A DNA stretch of 9,829 bases, taken from NCBI GenBank assembly GCA_964415715.1, contig CAYQBK010000046.1, positions 1 through 9,829 on the forward strand, in the 5' to 3' direction. This stretch comes from DALYDK01 sp964415715 (GTDB taxonomy: Bacteria > Patescibacteriota > Saccharimonadia > Saccharimonadales > CAIOMD01). Position 1 is the first letter of the stretch. Every line of letters starts with the position of its first letter. The notes under the pieces are model-generated. The model made no database searches and was not told the DNA's origin. It saw nothing but the letters and a program-made list of their open reading frames with translations. This document shows, piece after piece, positions 1 to 6,523 of the stretch. Both the position numbers and the translations under genes were made by a program.

Positions 1-81
1 TATCTGTAATTTCATGCCTATATCTAGTTTACGCTAGATTTTTGCTGGGCAAGAGCCTAAATTATTGCCAATAGTTTAACT

Positions 82-450
82 TTATAATAATAACAAGCTG
101 GATTTGTACGGTGCTAGTTTTACGATTTTGTAATTTTTAAGAATGTTTTTTTACGGCTGGTGGGGTGGTTTGGTCGTATCCTATTGCTATGATATCTGGT
201 TTGAGCTTGTCTAATATGGTGTATTGGCCTGGCTCGTCGCCCAGTATGGCTAGGTCAACACTGTTTGCACTGGCTACGGCTTTTAGGCGGATGGTTTCGG
301 TGGTGTGGACTTTGGGCTCTTGCTGGCCGTTATAACACTATCGCGGGCAACAACAGTAAGATGGTCACCAAATGCCCTGGCCTGCCGAAAATAATCTACA
401 TGCCCCGCATGTAGCGGATCGAACGAACCAAAAGCAACCACCTTTTTCAT
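82..450 (-). pseudogene. Frameshifted RibL/TagD-like nucleotidyltransferase (probable FAD synthase-type adenylyltransferase)
   Basis: Three reading-frame segments join into one recognisable cytidylyltransferase-fold protein. Segment 1 (450 to ~331) starts MKKVVAFGSFDPLHAGHVDY and carries the nucleotide-binding HxGH motif (HAGH, residues 14-17). Segment 2 (328 to ~152, shifted frame) has an ILGD motif and ends near IIAIGYDQ, the GYDQ signature of archaeal-type RibL FAD synthases. Segment 3 (150 to 82) is back in the first frame and reads YKIVKLAPYKSS, the usual C-terminal substrate-loop region. The first shift lies around 329-330, with one base too few. The second lies in a run of seven T (146-152), with one base too many, so the total length stays a multiple of three (123 codons with stop). 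Read literally, the first frame stops at 283 after 55 residues. Known relatives transfer AMP or CMP to FMN or polyol phosphates; the exact substrate here is uncertain. A weak GGAG lies about 14 bases before the ATG. It is either a recent pseudogene or assembly error. Confidence 0.75.
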
Positions 451-520
451 CGTATATTTCGGTCTCCAAATACTTATACCCTTTTTTGATTGTTTATGAG
501 TATATGTATTAGATATTAAA

Positions 521-991
521 TTATGCAGCCAGCCGAAAGTCTGAAGAGTTTGATTGAGGTGTTGTGGTAGTTTGTTTGTCTGGTCTGGTGGGTAATGATG
601 TTTGATCTGTATAATGGTTATTGAATTTTTTTGCTAGCATTTGTATACCCTCGGATACTATGATTTCAGGGTTGATTACATTGACTGGAGATCCTTGTCT
701 TTCTCCCAATGGCTCGATGTGGAAAGTGCCCAACTTATCGTGCAATTTCGCTAATCGCTCACGCATCTGAACAATACCAGCGTCGGTGTAATATTCGTTT
801 GTGCTAAAGTAGATTAATGGTACTCCATCTATGCTCACCCTTTTAACATTTATACTCACTTTACCTAGTATGGATTCCAATGACCCTATTTCTTTTCTTA
901 TTAGTTCCACCTCTTCGCGGGCCCTATAATTACTCATATTTAATATTAATCCACCACCAGCCTCGCTACTGCCTATCCTTTTGAATGCCAT
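521..991 (-). CDS. Hypothetical protein, 156 residues, with LAA C-terminus
   Basis: I do not recognise a family. The start is well supported: ATG at 991 follows an AAGGAG Shine-Dalgarno sequence at 6-base spacing. There is no signal peptide or membrane segment, so the protein should be cytoplasmic. Residues ~20-45 form a charged, helix-prone stretch (AREEVELIRKEIGSLESIL). It is followed by a probable beta pair (INVKRVSIDGVPLIYFST, ~47-64), a second charged helix (~72-87), and another helix near 110-124. The tail from ~128 is Thr/Pro/Gln/Ser-rich and probably disordered. It ends in FRLAA, whose last three residues match the ClpX-recognised end of bacterial ssrA tags. It sits between a 266-base gap and the broken nucleotidyltransferase gene, 70 bases upstream of the latter's start, and could share a transcript with it. 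A helical-hairpin regulatory or scaffold protein is possible but unproven. Confidence 0.75.
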   Translation of the reverse strand: MAFKRIGSSEAGGGLILNMSNYRAREEVELIRKEIGSLESILGKVSINVKRVSIDGVPLIYFSTNEYYTDAGIVQMRERLAKLHDKLGTFHIEPLGERQGSPVNVINPEIIVSEGIQMLAKKFNNHYTDQTSLPTRPDKQTTTTPQSNSSDFRLAA

Positions 992-995
992 ATTT

Positions 996-1003
996 CTCTC
1001 CTT
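996..1003 (-). promoter_or_regulatory. Strong Shine-Dalgarno sequence for the 156-residue protein
   Basis: The minus strand reads AAGGAGAG here, with the AAGGAG core ending 6 bases before the ATG at 991. This is the best ribosome-binding site in the window. It fixes the start of the hypothetical gene and contrasts with the weak or absent sites of the other genes. Confidence 0.8.
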
Positions 1004-1035
1004 AAGTTTATGTTAATTTTTTACCCTACATCCTT

Positions 1036-1054
1036 ATAATACACCCATTGTCAA
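1036..1054 (-). promoter_or_regulatory. Weak candidate promoter upstream of the 156-residue gene
   Basis: The minus strand has a perfect TTGACA (1054-1049) and a TATTAT (1041-1036) about 45 bases before the start codon. The two boxes are only 7 bases apart, so they cannot be a -35/-10 pair. Either TATTAT acts alone, with TG directly before it, or TTGACA pairs with a poor -10 near 1031. The rest of the gap, ~1055-1257, shows no gene that I can support. Confidence 0.25.
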
Positions 1055-1257
1055 CACTATTTTATAATTTCTTAATGCAATAACCTCTCGAGCTTCTTCG
1101 AGCATCTTATTGGTCTATTGATTTAGATGTTGGCTTAGTCAAAGATAAAAAGATGATTTTATAGAAAATAAGGGGATATGTAAAGATGTTATAGAAGTAA
1201 AAGCCATATTGGCAATTAAGATCCTAACCAGGGCTTAGAGTGAATGAAGTTTTTGAG

Positions 1258-1917
1258 CTAGCTTATTACTAGTATTTCACCCACAGGGAGGGTGCCTAGG
1301 CTATATGGACCAAACTGGGTTCGGTGGAGTTTTAGTACTATGTAGCTGAGTTTTTTGAATGTACGGCGGATCTGCCGGTTGCGCCCCTGGTATATGGTCA
1401 CTGACCAGGCTTTACCATCTGGTCGTAATGGTTCAAGTCTAAACTGACTAATACCATCTTTGAGCTTCACTCCATGTTCTAGGTTTTGACGATCTACGTC
1501 TGTTAGTGGCTTGTCTAGTAGCACTTGATATATTTTTGGTTTTTCGTATTTGGGGTGGGACAAACTTTGGTTGAGCTGGCCGTCGTTGGTCAGTAGTAGT
1601 AAACCAGTGCTGTTTTTGTCTAACCTGCCGACAGATTTTAGGTTGTGATATTTGGCTGGTAGATAGTCATATATTGTTTTTGCCCCTTGGCCATCGCGAC
1701 TGCATATACAATCTGGCGGCTTATTGAACATTATAGCTATAGTTTCAGGCTTTTTAGGCATGACAGTATTGTTTATGGATATGTCATCTGTTTCCGTTAC
1801 GTCCGTGCCGTTAGTGGCTAGTTGGCCATTTACAATAACTTGGCCATTGGATATCAATACATCGGCCGCTCGTCTAGAAAGCCCAGTTCGCTGGGCAACA
1901 AGTTTGTTTATACGCAT
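1258..1917 (-). CDS. RsuA/RluB-family rRNA pseudouridine synthase
   Basis: This enzyme isomerises a specific uridine in ribosomal RNA to pseudouridine. An N-terminal S4 RNA-binding domain (residues 1-~48, MRINKLVAQRTGLSRRAADV then VIVNG) precedes the synthase domain. That domain holds the family motif GRLDKNSTGLLLLTNDG, with catalytic Asp100, and the C-terminal motif QGRNRQIRRTF (177-187). At 219 residues it has the usual size for RsuA/RluB/RluE, and the sequence does not settle which rRNA site it modifies. I chose the ATG at 1917 because the S4 domain starts there. An upstream in-frame ATG at 1959 would add 14 residues (MYFIRHFWCSIIEH) unlike the family. No Shine-Dalgarno sequence is visible before 1917, and a TATTAT box ends 7 bases upstream, so a near-leaderless transcript is possible. 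It lies 53 bases after the response regulator stop and could also be its downstream partner in an operon. The stop is TAG. Confidence 0.92.
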   Translation of the reverse strand: MRINKLVAQRTGLSRRAADVLISNGQVIVNGQLATNGTDVTETDDISINNTVMPKKPETIAIMFNKPPDCICSRDGQGAKTIYDYLPAKYHNLKSVGRLDKNSTGLLLLTNDGQLNQSLSHPKYEKPKIYQVLLDKPLTDVDRQNLEHGVKLKDGISQFRLEPLRPDGKAWSVTIYQGRNRQIRRTFKKLSYIVLKLHRTQFGPYSLGTLPVGEILVIS

Positions 1918-1924
1918 GTGTTCA

Positions 1925-1930
1925 ATAATA
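1925..1930 (-). promoter_or_regulatory. Possible -10 element giving a near-leaderless pseudouridine synthase mRNA
   Basis: TATTAT on the minus strand ends 7 bases before the ATG at 1917, so transcription from it would begin at or next to the start codon. No good -35 box is seen 16-18 bases upstream. In AT-rich DNA this can occur by chance. Confidence 0.22.
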
Positions 1931-1970
1931 CTACACCAAAAATGCCGAATAAAATACATAGTATATTAAA

Positions 1971-3377
1971 CTAGAGTGCTATTTGATTGGGGTCGATTGG
2001 TTTTTCGGTTGTTTGATTATCGCTAGATTGGGGTTTAATGACCTGCGCTGGCTCGTTAATAATTTGGGTTTGCTCATTTGGTGGATTGGTACTGGATGAT
2101 TGTTCATCGCTCGTAATGCCATCTATTTGACTGAGGTCAACAGTTTCGAGAGGTGTACTAACGATTGGGGTTTCTGGTAGTGCACCTACTATGGGGTTTT
2201 CTGGTTGATTGGCAAATGTTTCACTATCTACAACAATACTTGTCCCCGCAACTGGATTGGCTAATTCTTGGACCTTGGCTTCTTTGGCAAGTTCTTGTTC
2301 GTATAGCTCTGTGATATTTGGTTGATTTGATAGATCGTTTATTGGTTCGATAACTCTTTTTCGAGAAGATGCTGGTTCTAGAGTTGGGGGTGATTTTATT
2401 TCGGGCTGGCTGGCTACGGGTGTATCTGTTGTTGGGTTGGCGGTGGTATTGGCTTGGGTCGGATCAATCATCTCAACTTGTCGAGTAGTAGTTTCGGGTT
2501 GGGTAGAATCAACAAAATCTTCGATCTGTTTTTCGATATCGTTTTGCTCCTGAGCGGTCGTTTCAGCTTCGGCTGATTGAATATTAGGGCTATTGTCTGG
2601 CACTGTGCCAGTTATTGGGTTGATGATATCTGGTTTTTCATTGTTAGGTGGTTGTAGTGGCTGATCTTGTTCAACAACTGGGGACGCAGATGGTGTTGTT
2701 TGCTCTGTAAGTATACCAGTAGCGTCAGTAGGATGATTTTCTGGTGTTTGGTCTGGTGTTGGCAGTACGGGCGCTGAACTAGTGTTGTTATCTTCTACAG
2801 TTGGTTCAACACTAACAGACTGTTTGATAGATTCTGTAACCAATGTTGATTGTTCGGTTGGAGGTATTGCTGGCGGAATAGGAGCTACAAATGGTTGTTG
2901 ACTAGGCTGTGCATCGGTTGATGACTCCTCCACTACAGGCTGGTTTGTGGTGAATTCGGCTGGTTGTGATATTTGTTCAGGGTTTGTATCGATGCCCTCG
3001 GTTGTATCTGGGCCGTTTAGGACATCGGCAACAACTCTAGCGACATCTTCGAGTGTAACTTGTGATTTGACAAGGTATTTGTCGGCGCCTAGTTTATGAG
3101 CTCGTTCTTTATCTTCGGCTTGGCTTAGGGCTGTCATCATGATAACTTTGACGTTTCTTGTTTCGGGAGTCTGGCGCAATATGTCTAGCATGTCGAAACC
3201 GCTGATTTTGGGCATCATGACATCCGATATTATTAGATCAGGTCGCTCACTAACAGCTAGCGCTAGGGCTTCCTCGCCGTCTTTGGCTGTAACAATTTCG
3301 TAGCCTTCGGCTAGTAATCTTTCACCATATATTTCTCTTAGATTGTTGTCGTCTTCGACGAGCATGATTTTTGACAT
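1971..3377 (-). CDS. Response regulator: receiver domain with ~345-residue disordered tail
   Basis: This is the receiver half of a two-component system. Residues 1-~122 are a complete REC domain: acidic pair Asp9/Asp10, phosphoacceptor Asp52 in LIISDVMMPK, Thr82 in MMTALS, and Lys104 in YLVKSQ. From ~123 to 468 there is no recognisable output domain, only a long stretch rich in Pro, Thr, Gln, Asn, Glu and Ser. That stretch has short helix-prone islands (277-290, 355-372) and three related hexads, NPITGT (253), NPVAGT (374) and NPIVGA (394). No membrane segment or DNA-binding helix-turn-helix is seen, so signalling by protein contact is an inference. The gene lies 61 bases after the histidine kinase, its likely phosphodonor. 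The start at 3377 has an AAGG ribosome-binding site 8 bases upstream. I recall similar receiver-plus-tail proteins from Saccharibacteria, but could not check this. The stop is TAG. Confidence 0.92.
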   Translation of the reverse strand: MSKIMLVEDDNNLREIYGERLLAEGYEIVTAKDGEEALALAVSERPDLIISDVMMPKISGFDMLDILRQTPETRNVKVIMMTALSQAEDKERAHKLGADKYLVKSQVTLEDVARVVADVLNGPDTTEGIDTNPEQISQPAEFTTNQPVVEESSTDAQPSQQPFVAPIPPAIPPTEQSTLVTESIKQSVSVEPTVEDNNTSSAPVLPTPDQTPENHPTDATGILTEQTTPSASPVVEQDQPLQPPNNEKPDIINPITGTVPDNSPNIQSAEAETTAQEQNDIEKQIEDFVDSTQPETTTRQVEMIDPTQANTTANPTTDTPVASQPEIKSPPTLEPASSRKRVIEPINDLSNQPNITELYEQELAKEAKVQELANPVAGTSIVVDSETFANQPENPIVGALPETPIVSTPLETVDLSQIDGITSDEQSSSTNPPNEQTQIINEPAQVIKPQSSDNQTTEKPIDPNQIAL

Positions 3378-3410
3378 GTATTTTACCTTTTTACCTTAAG
3401 CATTAAAATA

Positions 3411-3419
3411 ATTGTACCA
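3411..3419 (-). promoter_or_regulatory. Candidate extended -10 promoter for the response regulator
   Basis: The minus strand reads TGGTACAAT, a TGn extended -10 with TACAAT (5 of 6 to consensus), in the gap after the kinase gene. The predicted start point lies about 27 bases before the ATG. No convincing -35 is seen, as is typical of extended -10 promoters. It would let the regulator be made independently of the kinase. Confidence 0.35.
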
Positions 3420-3438
3420 TCTTTTCATTGCATATACA

Positions 3439-4680
3439 TTAACTTAGGGGCGAAGATGTTGATTTTATTGATGCTTTTAGCTGGGTTGCCTTATCTAGGC
3501 TAATCCGCGGGAGGTTTATGTAAAATATACTCCCTTTATCAACTTCGCTTTCGACCCATATTCGCCCATTGTACAGTTCAACAATTTTACGACATATAAA
3601 CAACCCCAAGCCTGTACCACCGATAGATCTGGTTGCTGAATTGTCTACACGGTAAAATTTTTCAAACAGATGCCCGATATCATCTTTGGGTATCCCCTGG
3701 CCACTGTCTTGGATGTTGATTTGAACTACTCTATCATCGCCAGTGATGCCGATGGTGATCTTACCTCTATCAGTGTACTTTATGGCATTGTCAAACAGAT
3801 TTGTCAGCACTTCACGCATTCGGTCGGGGTCAACATTGGCATAATACAGTGGGCGTACCTGGTGAGCCCCAGATACTGATTGATTGTTGTTTGGTCCAGT
3901 GCCTATTTGGTAGACAAGTACTAGACCCTTTTTTTGGGCGGTAAAGCGCATACCTTCGGCTAGCTGTTCCAAATATTCACCCATTTCTATAGGTTGTGGA
4001 TGGCTAACCAGTCGACCATCTTCGGCTTTGGCACTAGTGAGTAAGTCCTGGAAAAGCTTGCCCAGATGTTGGGTGCTGGTGTGGGCTTTAGTGAGGTATT
4101 CTTTGGCTTTAGAATCTATATGGCAGACTTTTTCGTTCATTGCTAGTGCCAAATAACCCTCGATAGCGGCTACGGGTGTACGCATTTCATGACTAGCGGT
4201 GCTGATAAACTCAGCTCGCTGTGATTCGGCCTTTTTTTCCTCGGTAATGTCCATAAAGACACCAACAAGTGCAGTAATATTCCCATGTGCATCTTTTAGT
4301 GGGCTGACACTAACAGATAGCGATATGGTTTTGGCGCCATTGGATGTGGTGAGGTTGACGGAGTTGTCACGAACTATCGTTCCCTCAGTAAATGCTCGTG
4401 TAAATGGATTGTTTTCTGGCGGATATGGTTCGTTTTTTGTGTCGACAAATTTAAATACGGATTTATAGTCAAGTCCGATGGTGTCGGCATTGGACCAGCC
4501 GGTGATTTTTTCTGCGCCAGGGTTAAATAGCTGAATAACTTTTTCAGCATCTATCAATACAACTCCGTCTTCGATAGAGTTAAGTATAACTTCTGACATA
4601 GCCTTATCATCGTGCCCACCGCCACGCATATTGGATACGCCAGGTATTGATTTTGAGGTATTTCTAGATAGCCCAAACAT
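3439..4680 (-). CDS. Soluble PAS-domain sensor histidine kinase
   Basis: This protein autophosphorylates on a histidine in response to a signal and passes the phosphate to a response regulator, very likely the one encoded 61 bases downstream. Domains in order are a PAS domain (~28-148), a HisKA dimerisation helix pair (~155-220) with phospho-His164 in the H-box ASHEMRTPVAAIEGY, and a HATPase domain (~280-392). The HATPase domain shows the N-box LTNLFDNAIKYT (Asn298), G1 DSGQGIP (325-331), F-box LFEKFYR (338-344) and G2 GGTGLGL (354-360). At 413 residues it has no signal peptide or transmembrane helix, so it should sense an internal cue through the PAS domain; the ligand is unknown. A Gly/His patch (RGGGHDD, 19-25) precedes the PAS domain. 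The start at 4680 has only a weak GGTGG about 12 bases upstream. Met18 and Met28 are alternatives, but the promoter placement fits 4680. Confidence 0.93.
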   Translation of the reverse strand: MFGLSRNTSKSIPGVSNMRGGGHDDKAMSEVILNSIEDGVVLIDAEKVIQLFNPGAEKITGWSNADTIGLDYKSVFKFVDTKNEPYPPENNPFTRAFTEGTIVRDNSVNLTTSNGAKTISLSVSVSPLKDAHGNITALVGVFMDITEEKKAESQRAEFISTASHEMRTPVAAIEGYLALAMNEKVCHIDSKAKEYLTKAHTSTQHLGKLFQDLLTSAKAEDGRLVSHPQPIEMGEYLEQLAEGMRFTAQKKGLVLVYQIGTGPNNNQSVSGAHQVRPLYYANVDPDRMREVLTNLFDNAIKYTDRGKITIGITGDDRVVQINIQDSGQGIPKDDIGHLFEKFYRVDNSATRSIGGTGLGLFICRKIVELYNGRIWVESEVDKGSIFYINLPRISLDKATQLKASIKSTSSPLS

Positions 4681-4713
4681 ATATATTTATTACCACCATA
4701 ATTGCTAATGTTT

Positions 4714-4742
4714 ATTATGAAGCCTAGACCTTATTAATACAA
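4714..4742 (-). promoter_or_regulatory. Candidate promoter for the histidine kinase
   Basis: On the minus strand a TTGTAT -35-like box (4742-4737) is followed after exactly 17 bases by CATAAT (4719-4714), 5 of 6 to the -10 consensus. The predicted start point lies about 27 bases before the kinase ATG. It lies in the 94-base gap after the ABC-F gene and suggests that the two-component genes form their own transcription unit. Confidence 0.4.
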
Positions 4743-4774
4743 ATATTTTATAGTTTGAACGTTGATTGATGTGG

Positions 4775-6433
4775 TTATGGTTTGATTTCTATTTGTTGGC
4801 CAGCTATGTTTTTGGCAAAGTAGCTATCGTGGGAAATGTATATTATAGAGCCACCAAAGCCAGCCAGGGCGTCTTCTAGCTCTTCGATACTAGGTAGATC
4901 TAAGTGGTTGGTTGGTTCGTCAAGTATTAGTATTTCGGGATTGCCAGCCAGCATGTTTATTAGCTGATATCGGGCTTTTTGGCCACCGCTTAACCGACTG
5001 ATTTTGGTGTTGATGTCCACCTGGGGATTGAACAGGTAGTCGCCTAGCAGTTGTTTGACCTTGGTATCGCTGATGGGGACATTTTTGGCCATATAGGCTC
5101 GTTCTATGGCTTGGCCTAGTGTCAGATTTAGCAAGTTTTCAGCAATTTCCTGCTCATAAACACCTATTTTTAGATCTTTTTCAGTAGCAATAGTGCCTGA
5201 AAATACATTTGAAGCCAGTGGTTTATTCTGTGCTTTGGCAAGTATAGCGTTTACTAGCGTTGACTTACCTGCACCATTGCGCCCATGTAGCCTGATATTG
5301 TCACCCTGGCGTATTTGAAAAGTGATATTTTCAAAAAGTGGCTTGTCGCCGTATCCTAGGCTGAGTTTGGTTACATCGACTAGTAATCGGTCATTTTTGC
5401 TTGCTTCTTTGCTGGCATTTACTTTGATATTGCGGGCTTTGTGTTTTTCATAAGATTGGCTAACTTTGTCGTTAAGTTCGCCAGCCGATTCACGATCTAT
5501 CCAAAACGACGGCGCTTCTTTTTTTTCTAGTTCATCTAGTTCTTTTTGGTTTTTTATTTCTAGGCTTTTGAAGCGTTGGATAGTGCCCGGGTTGCGGGCT
5601 TTTTCCTTGAGTCGGCGGAAACGGATTACATTTTCACGCAAATTGGCGATCCGTCGCTGGATAACACTAAATTCATGGACCGCAGAAACGGTTTTGGTGG
5701 CATTGGTTTTCAAATAATCATCATAGTTGCCGTTAAATGCGAAGGCTTGGCCGTCTTTTATTTCAATAATACGATCGACAACATGCAGCAGATCCCTATC
5801 GTGTGTTATGACTACTATGGCCTCTTGGGCGCTTTTGAACCACTTTATAAAGGCTTGCTTGGCCTGGTAGTCCATATGGTTGGTTGGTTCATCGATAAGT
5901 GCCAGGTGGGCTCTAGCGCGCTGGACCTTGACAAGTTCAACTAACCGTTTTTGACCACCACTCAGTTCGTTTAGTTTGTTATTCAGTTTGGTTTCGTCTA
6001 TTTGGTAGTTTTTTAGAGCTTCGGTTATTTCCGATTCTACTTCAAAATACCCAAGCTGGTTAAATCGTTCTAGGGCATCGGAATACTTTTGCAGTTTGTG
6101 GGTATTGTCACCCATGTGTGCTGGGAAACTGGTTATAACATGGTGGAGTTGCTCGTATTCGGGCAGGTCCCCTAATATATAGTCCAAGACTTGTTTTTGG
6201 TCGTGACCATGATGTTCTTGCCGGCTGCCTATCAGCACTGCTCCCTGTCTAATACGGATCTGACCATCGTATTCAGTGTCTTCCCCAGTTATTATGTGTA
6301 ATAACGTTGTCTTGCCAGTGCCATTACGGCCAATAAGAGCAACTTTTTCGCCATCTTGAATATCGATAGACAAATTTTCATACAAAACCTTGTCGCCAAA
6401 TGATTTTTCGGTAATATTTAAAGACAAAACCAC
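4775..6433 (-). CDS. ABC-F family ATP-binding protein (ribosome-associated translation factor)
   Basis: ABC-F proteins are soluble twin ATPases that bind the ribosomal E site and relieve stalls or tune translation; some give antibiotic protection. Here both nucleotide-binding domains are intact. Domain 1 has Walker A GRNGTGKT (35-42), signature LSGGQ (157-161), Walker B LIDEPTNHMD with Glu182, and switch His211. Domain 2 has GRNGAGKS (384-391), LSGGQ (481-485), ILILDEPTNHLD with Glu506, and His535. The basic helical linker (~245-310, including RRIANLRENVIRFRRLKEKAR) is the P-site tRNA-interaction motif region that defines the family. No membrane segment exists, so this is not a transporter. 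The length of 552 residues is ordinary, and no large arm insertion is seen. The start codon is GTG at 6433, with AGGG 8 bases upstream; a TTG two codons in is the alternative. The subgroup (housekeeping or resistance) cannot be told from sequence alone. Confidence 0.93.
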   Translation of the reverse strand: MVLSLNITEKSFGDKVLYENLSIDIQDGEKVALIGRNGTGKTTLLHIITGEDTEYDGQIRIRQGAVLIGSRQEHHGHDQKQVLDYILGDLPEYEQLHHVITSFPAHMGDNTHKLQKYSDALERFNQLGYFEVESEITEALKNYQIDETKLNNKLNELSGGQKRLVELVKVQRARAHLALIDEPTNHMDYQAKQAFIKWFKSAQEAIVVITHDRDLLHVVDRIIEIKDGQAFAFNGNYDDYLKTNATKTVSAVHEFSVIQRRIANLRENVIRFRRLKEKARNPGTIQRFKSLEIKNQKELDELEKKEAPSFWIDRESAGELNDKVSQSYEKHKARNIKVNASKEASKNDRLLVDVTKLSLGYGDKPLFENITFQIRQGDNIRLHGRNGAGKSTLVNAILAKAQNKPLASNVFSGTIATEKDLKIGVYEQEIAENLLNLTLGQAIERAYMAKNVPISDTKVKQLLGDYLFNPQVDINTKISRLSGGQKARYQLINMLAGNPEILILDEPTNHLDLPSIEELEDALAGFGGSIIYISHDSYFAKNIAGQQIEIKP

Positions 6434-6476
6434 AAACAGAACCCTAACCGTTTAAATTTAATATAAGTTATCTAAC

Positions 6477-6497
6477 AGTATAGCATTTATATCTGTT
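6477..6497 (-). promoter_or_regulatory. Extended -10 promoter for the ABC-F gene, in a block shared with the 995-residue gene
   Basis: The minus strand carries ATGCTATACT, in which TATACT (6482-6477) is preceded by TGC, an extended -10. The predicted start point lies about 37 bases before the GTG. The 21-base block matches 9533-9553 at 18 positions, so the same promoter type appears to drive both genes. No standard -35 was found. Confidence 0.45.
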
Positions 6498-6523
6498 ATA
6501 AGATAAAGTATGTTGCGTTATTA

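Noticed and set aside
1..15. Minus-strand ATG at 15 running off the left edge (MKLQI)
   Set aside because: Five codons with a poor upstream site cannot support a gene call.
22..43. Hairpin ATCTAG/CTAGAT followed by a short T-run, like a plus-strand terminator
   Set aside because: The stem is six AT-rich pairs and no plus-strand gene is seen upstream in the window, so it may be chance.
1036..1107. Tiny minus-strand ORF (23 codons, starting MLEEAREVIALRNYK) with an internal CTCGA/TCGAG hairpin at 1087-1102
   Set aside because: It is too short, has no ribosome-binding site and lies in the promoter gap of the 156-residue gene. The hairpin has only 5 pairs and no following T-run, so it is not a terminator.
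5466..5944. Plus-strand reading frames of 83 and 122 codons within the ABC-F gene
   Set aside because: They are antisense shadows of a strongly conserved coding sequence and resemble no protein family.
6484..6512. AT-rich inverted repeat after the 995-residue gene as a terminator
   Set aside because: Only about 4 uninterrupted pairs form and no T-run follows on the minus strand; the sequence is better explained as the ABC-F promoter.
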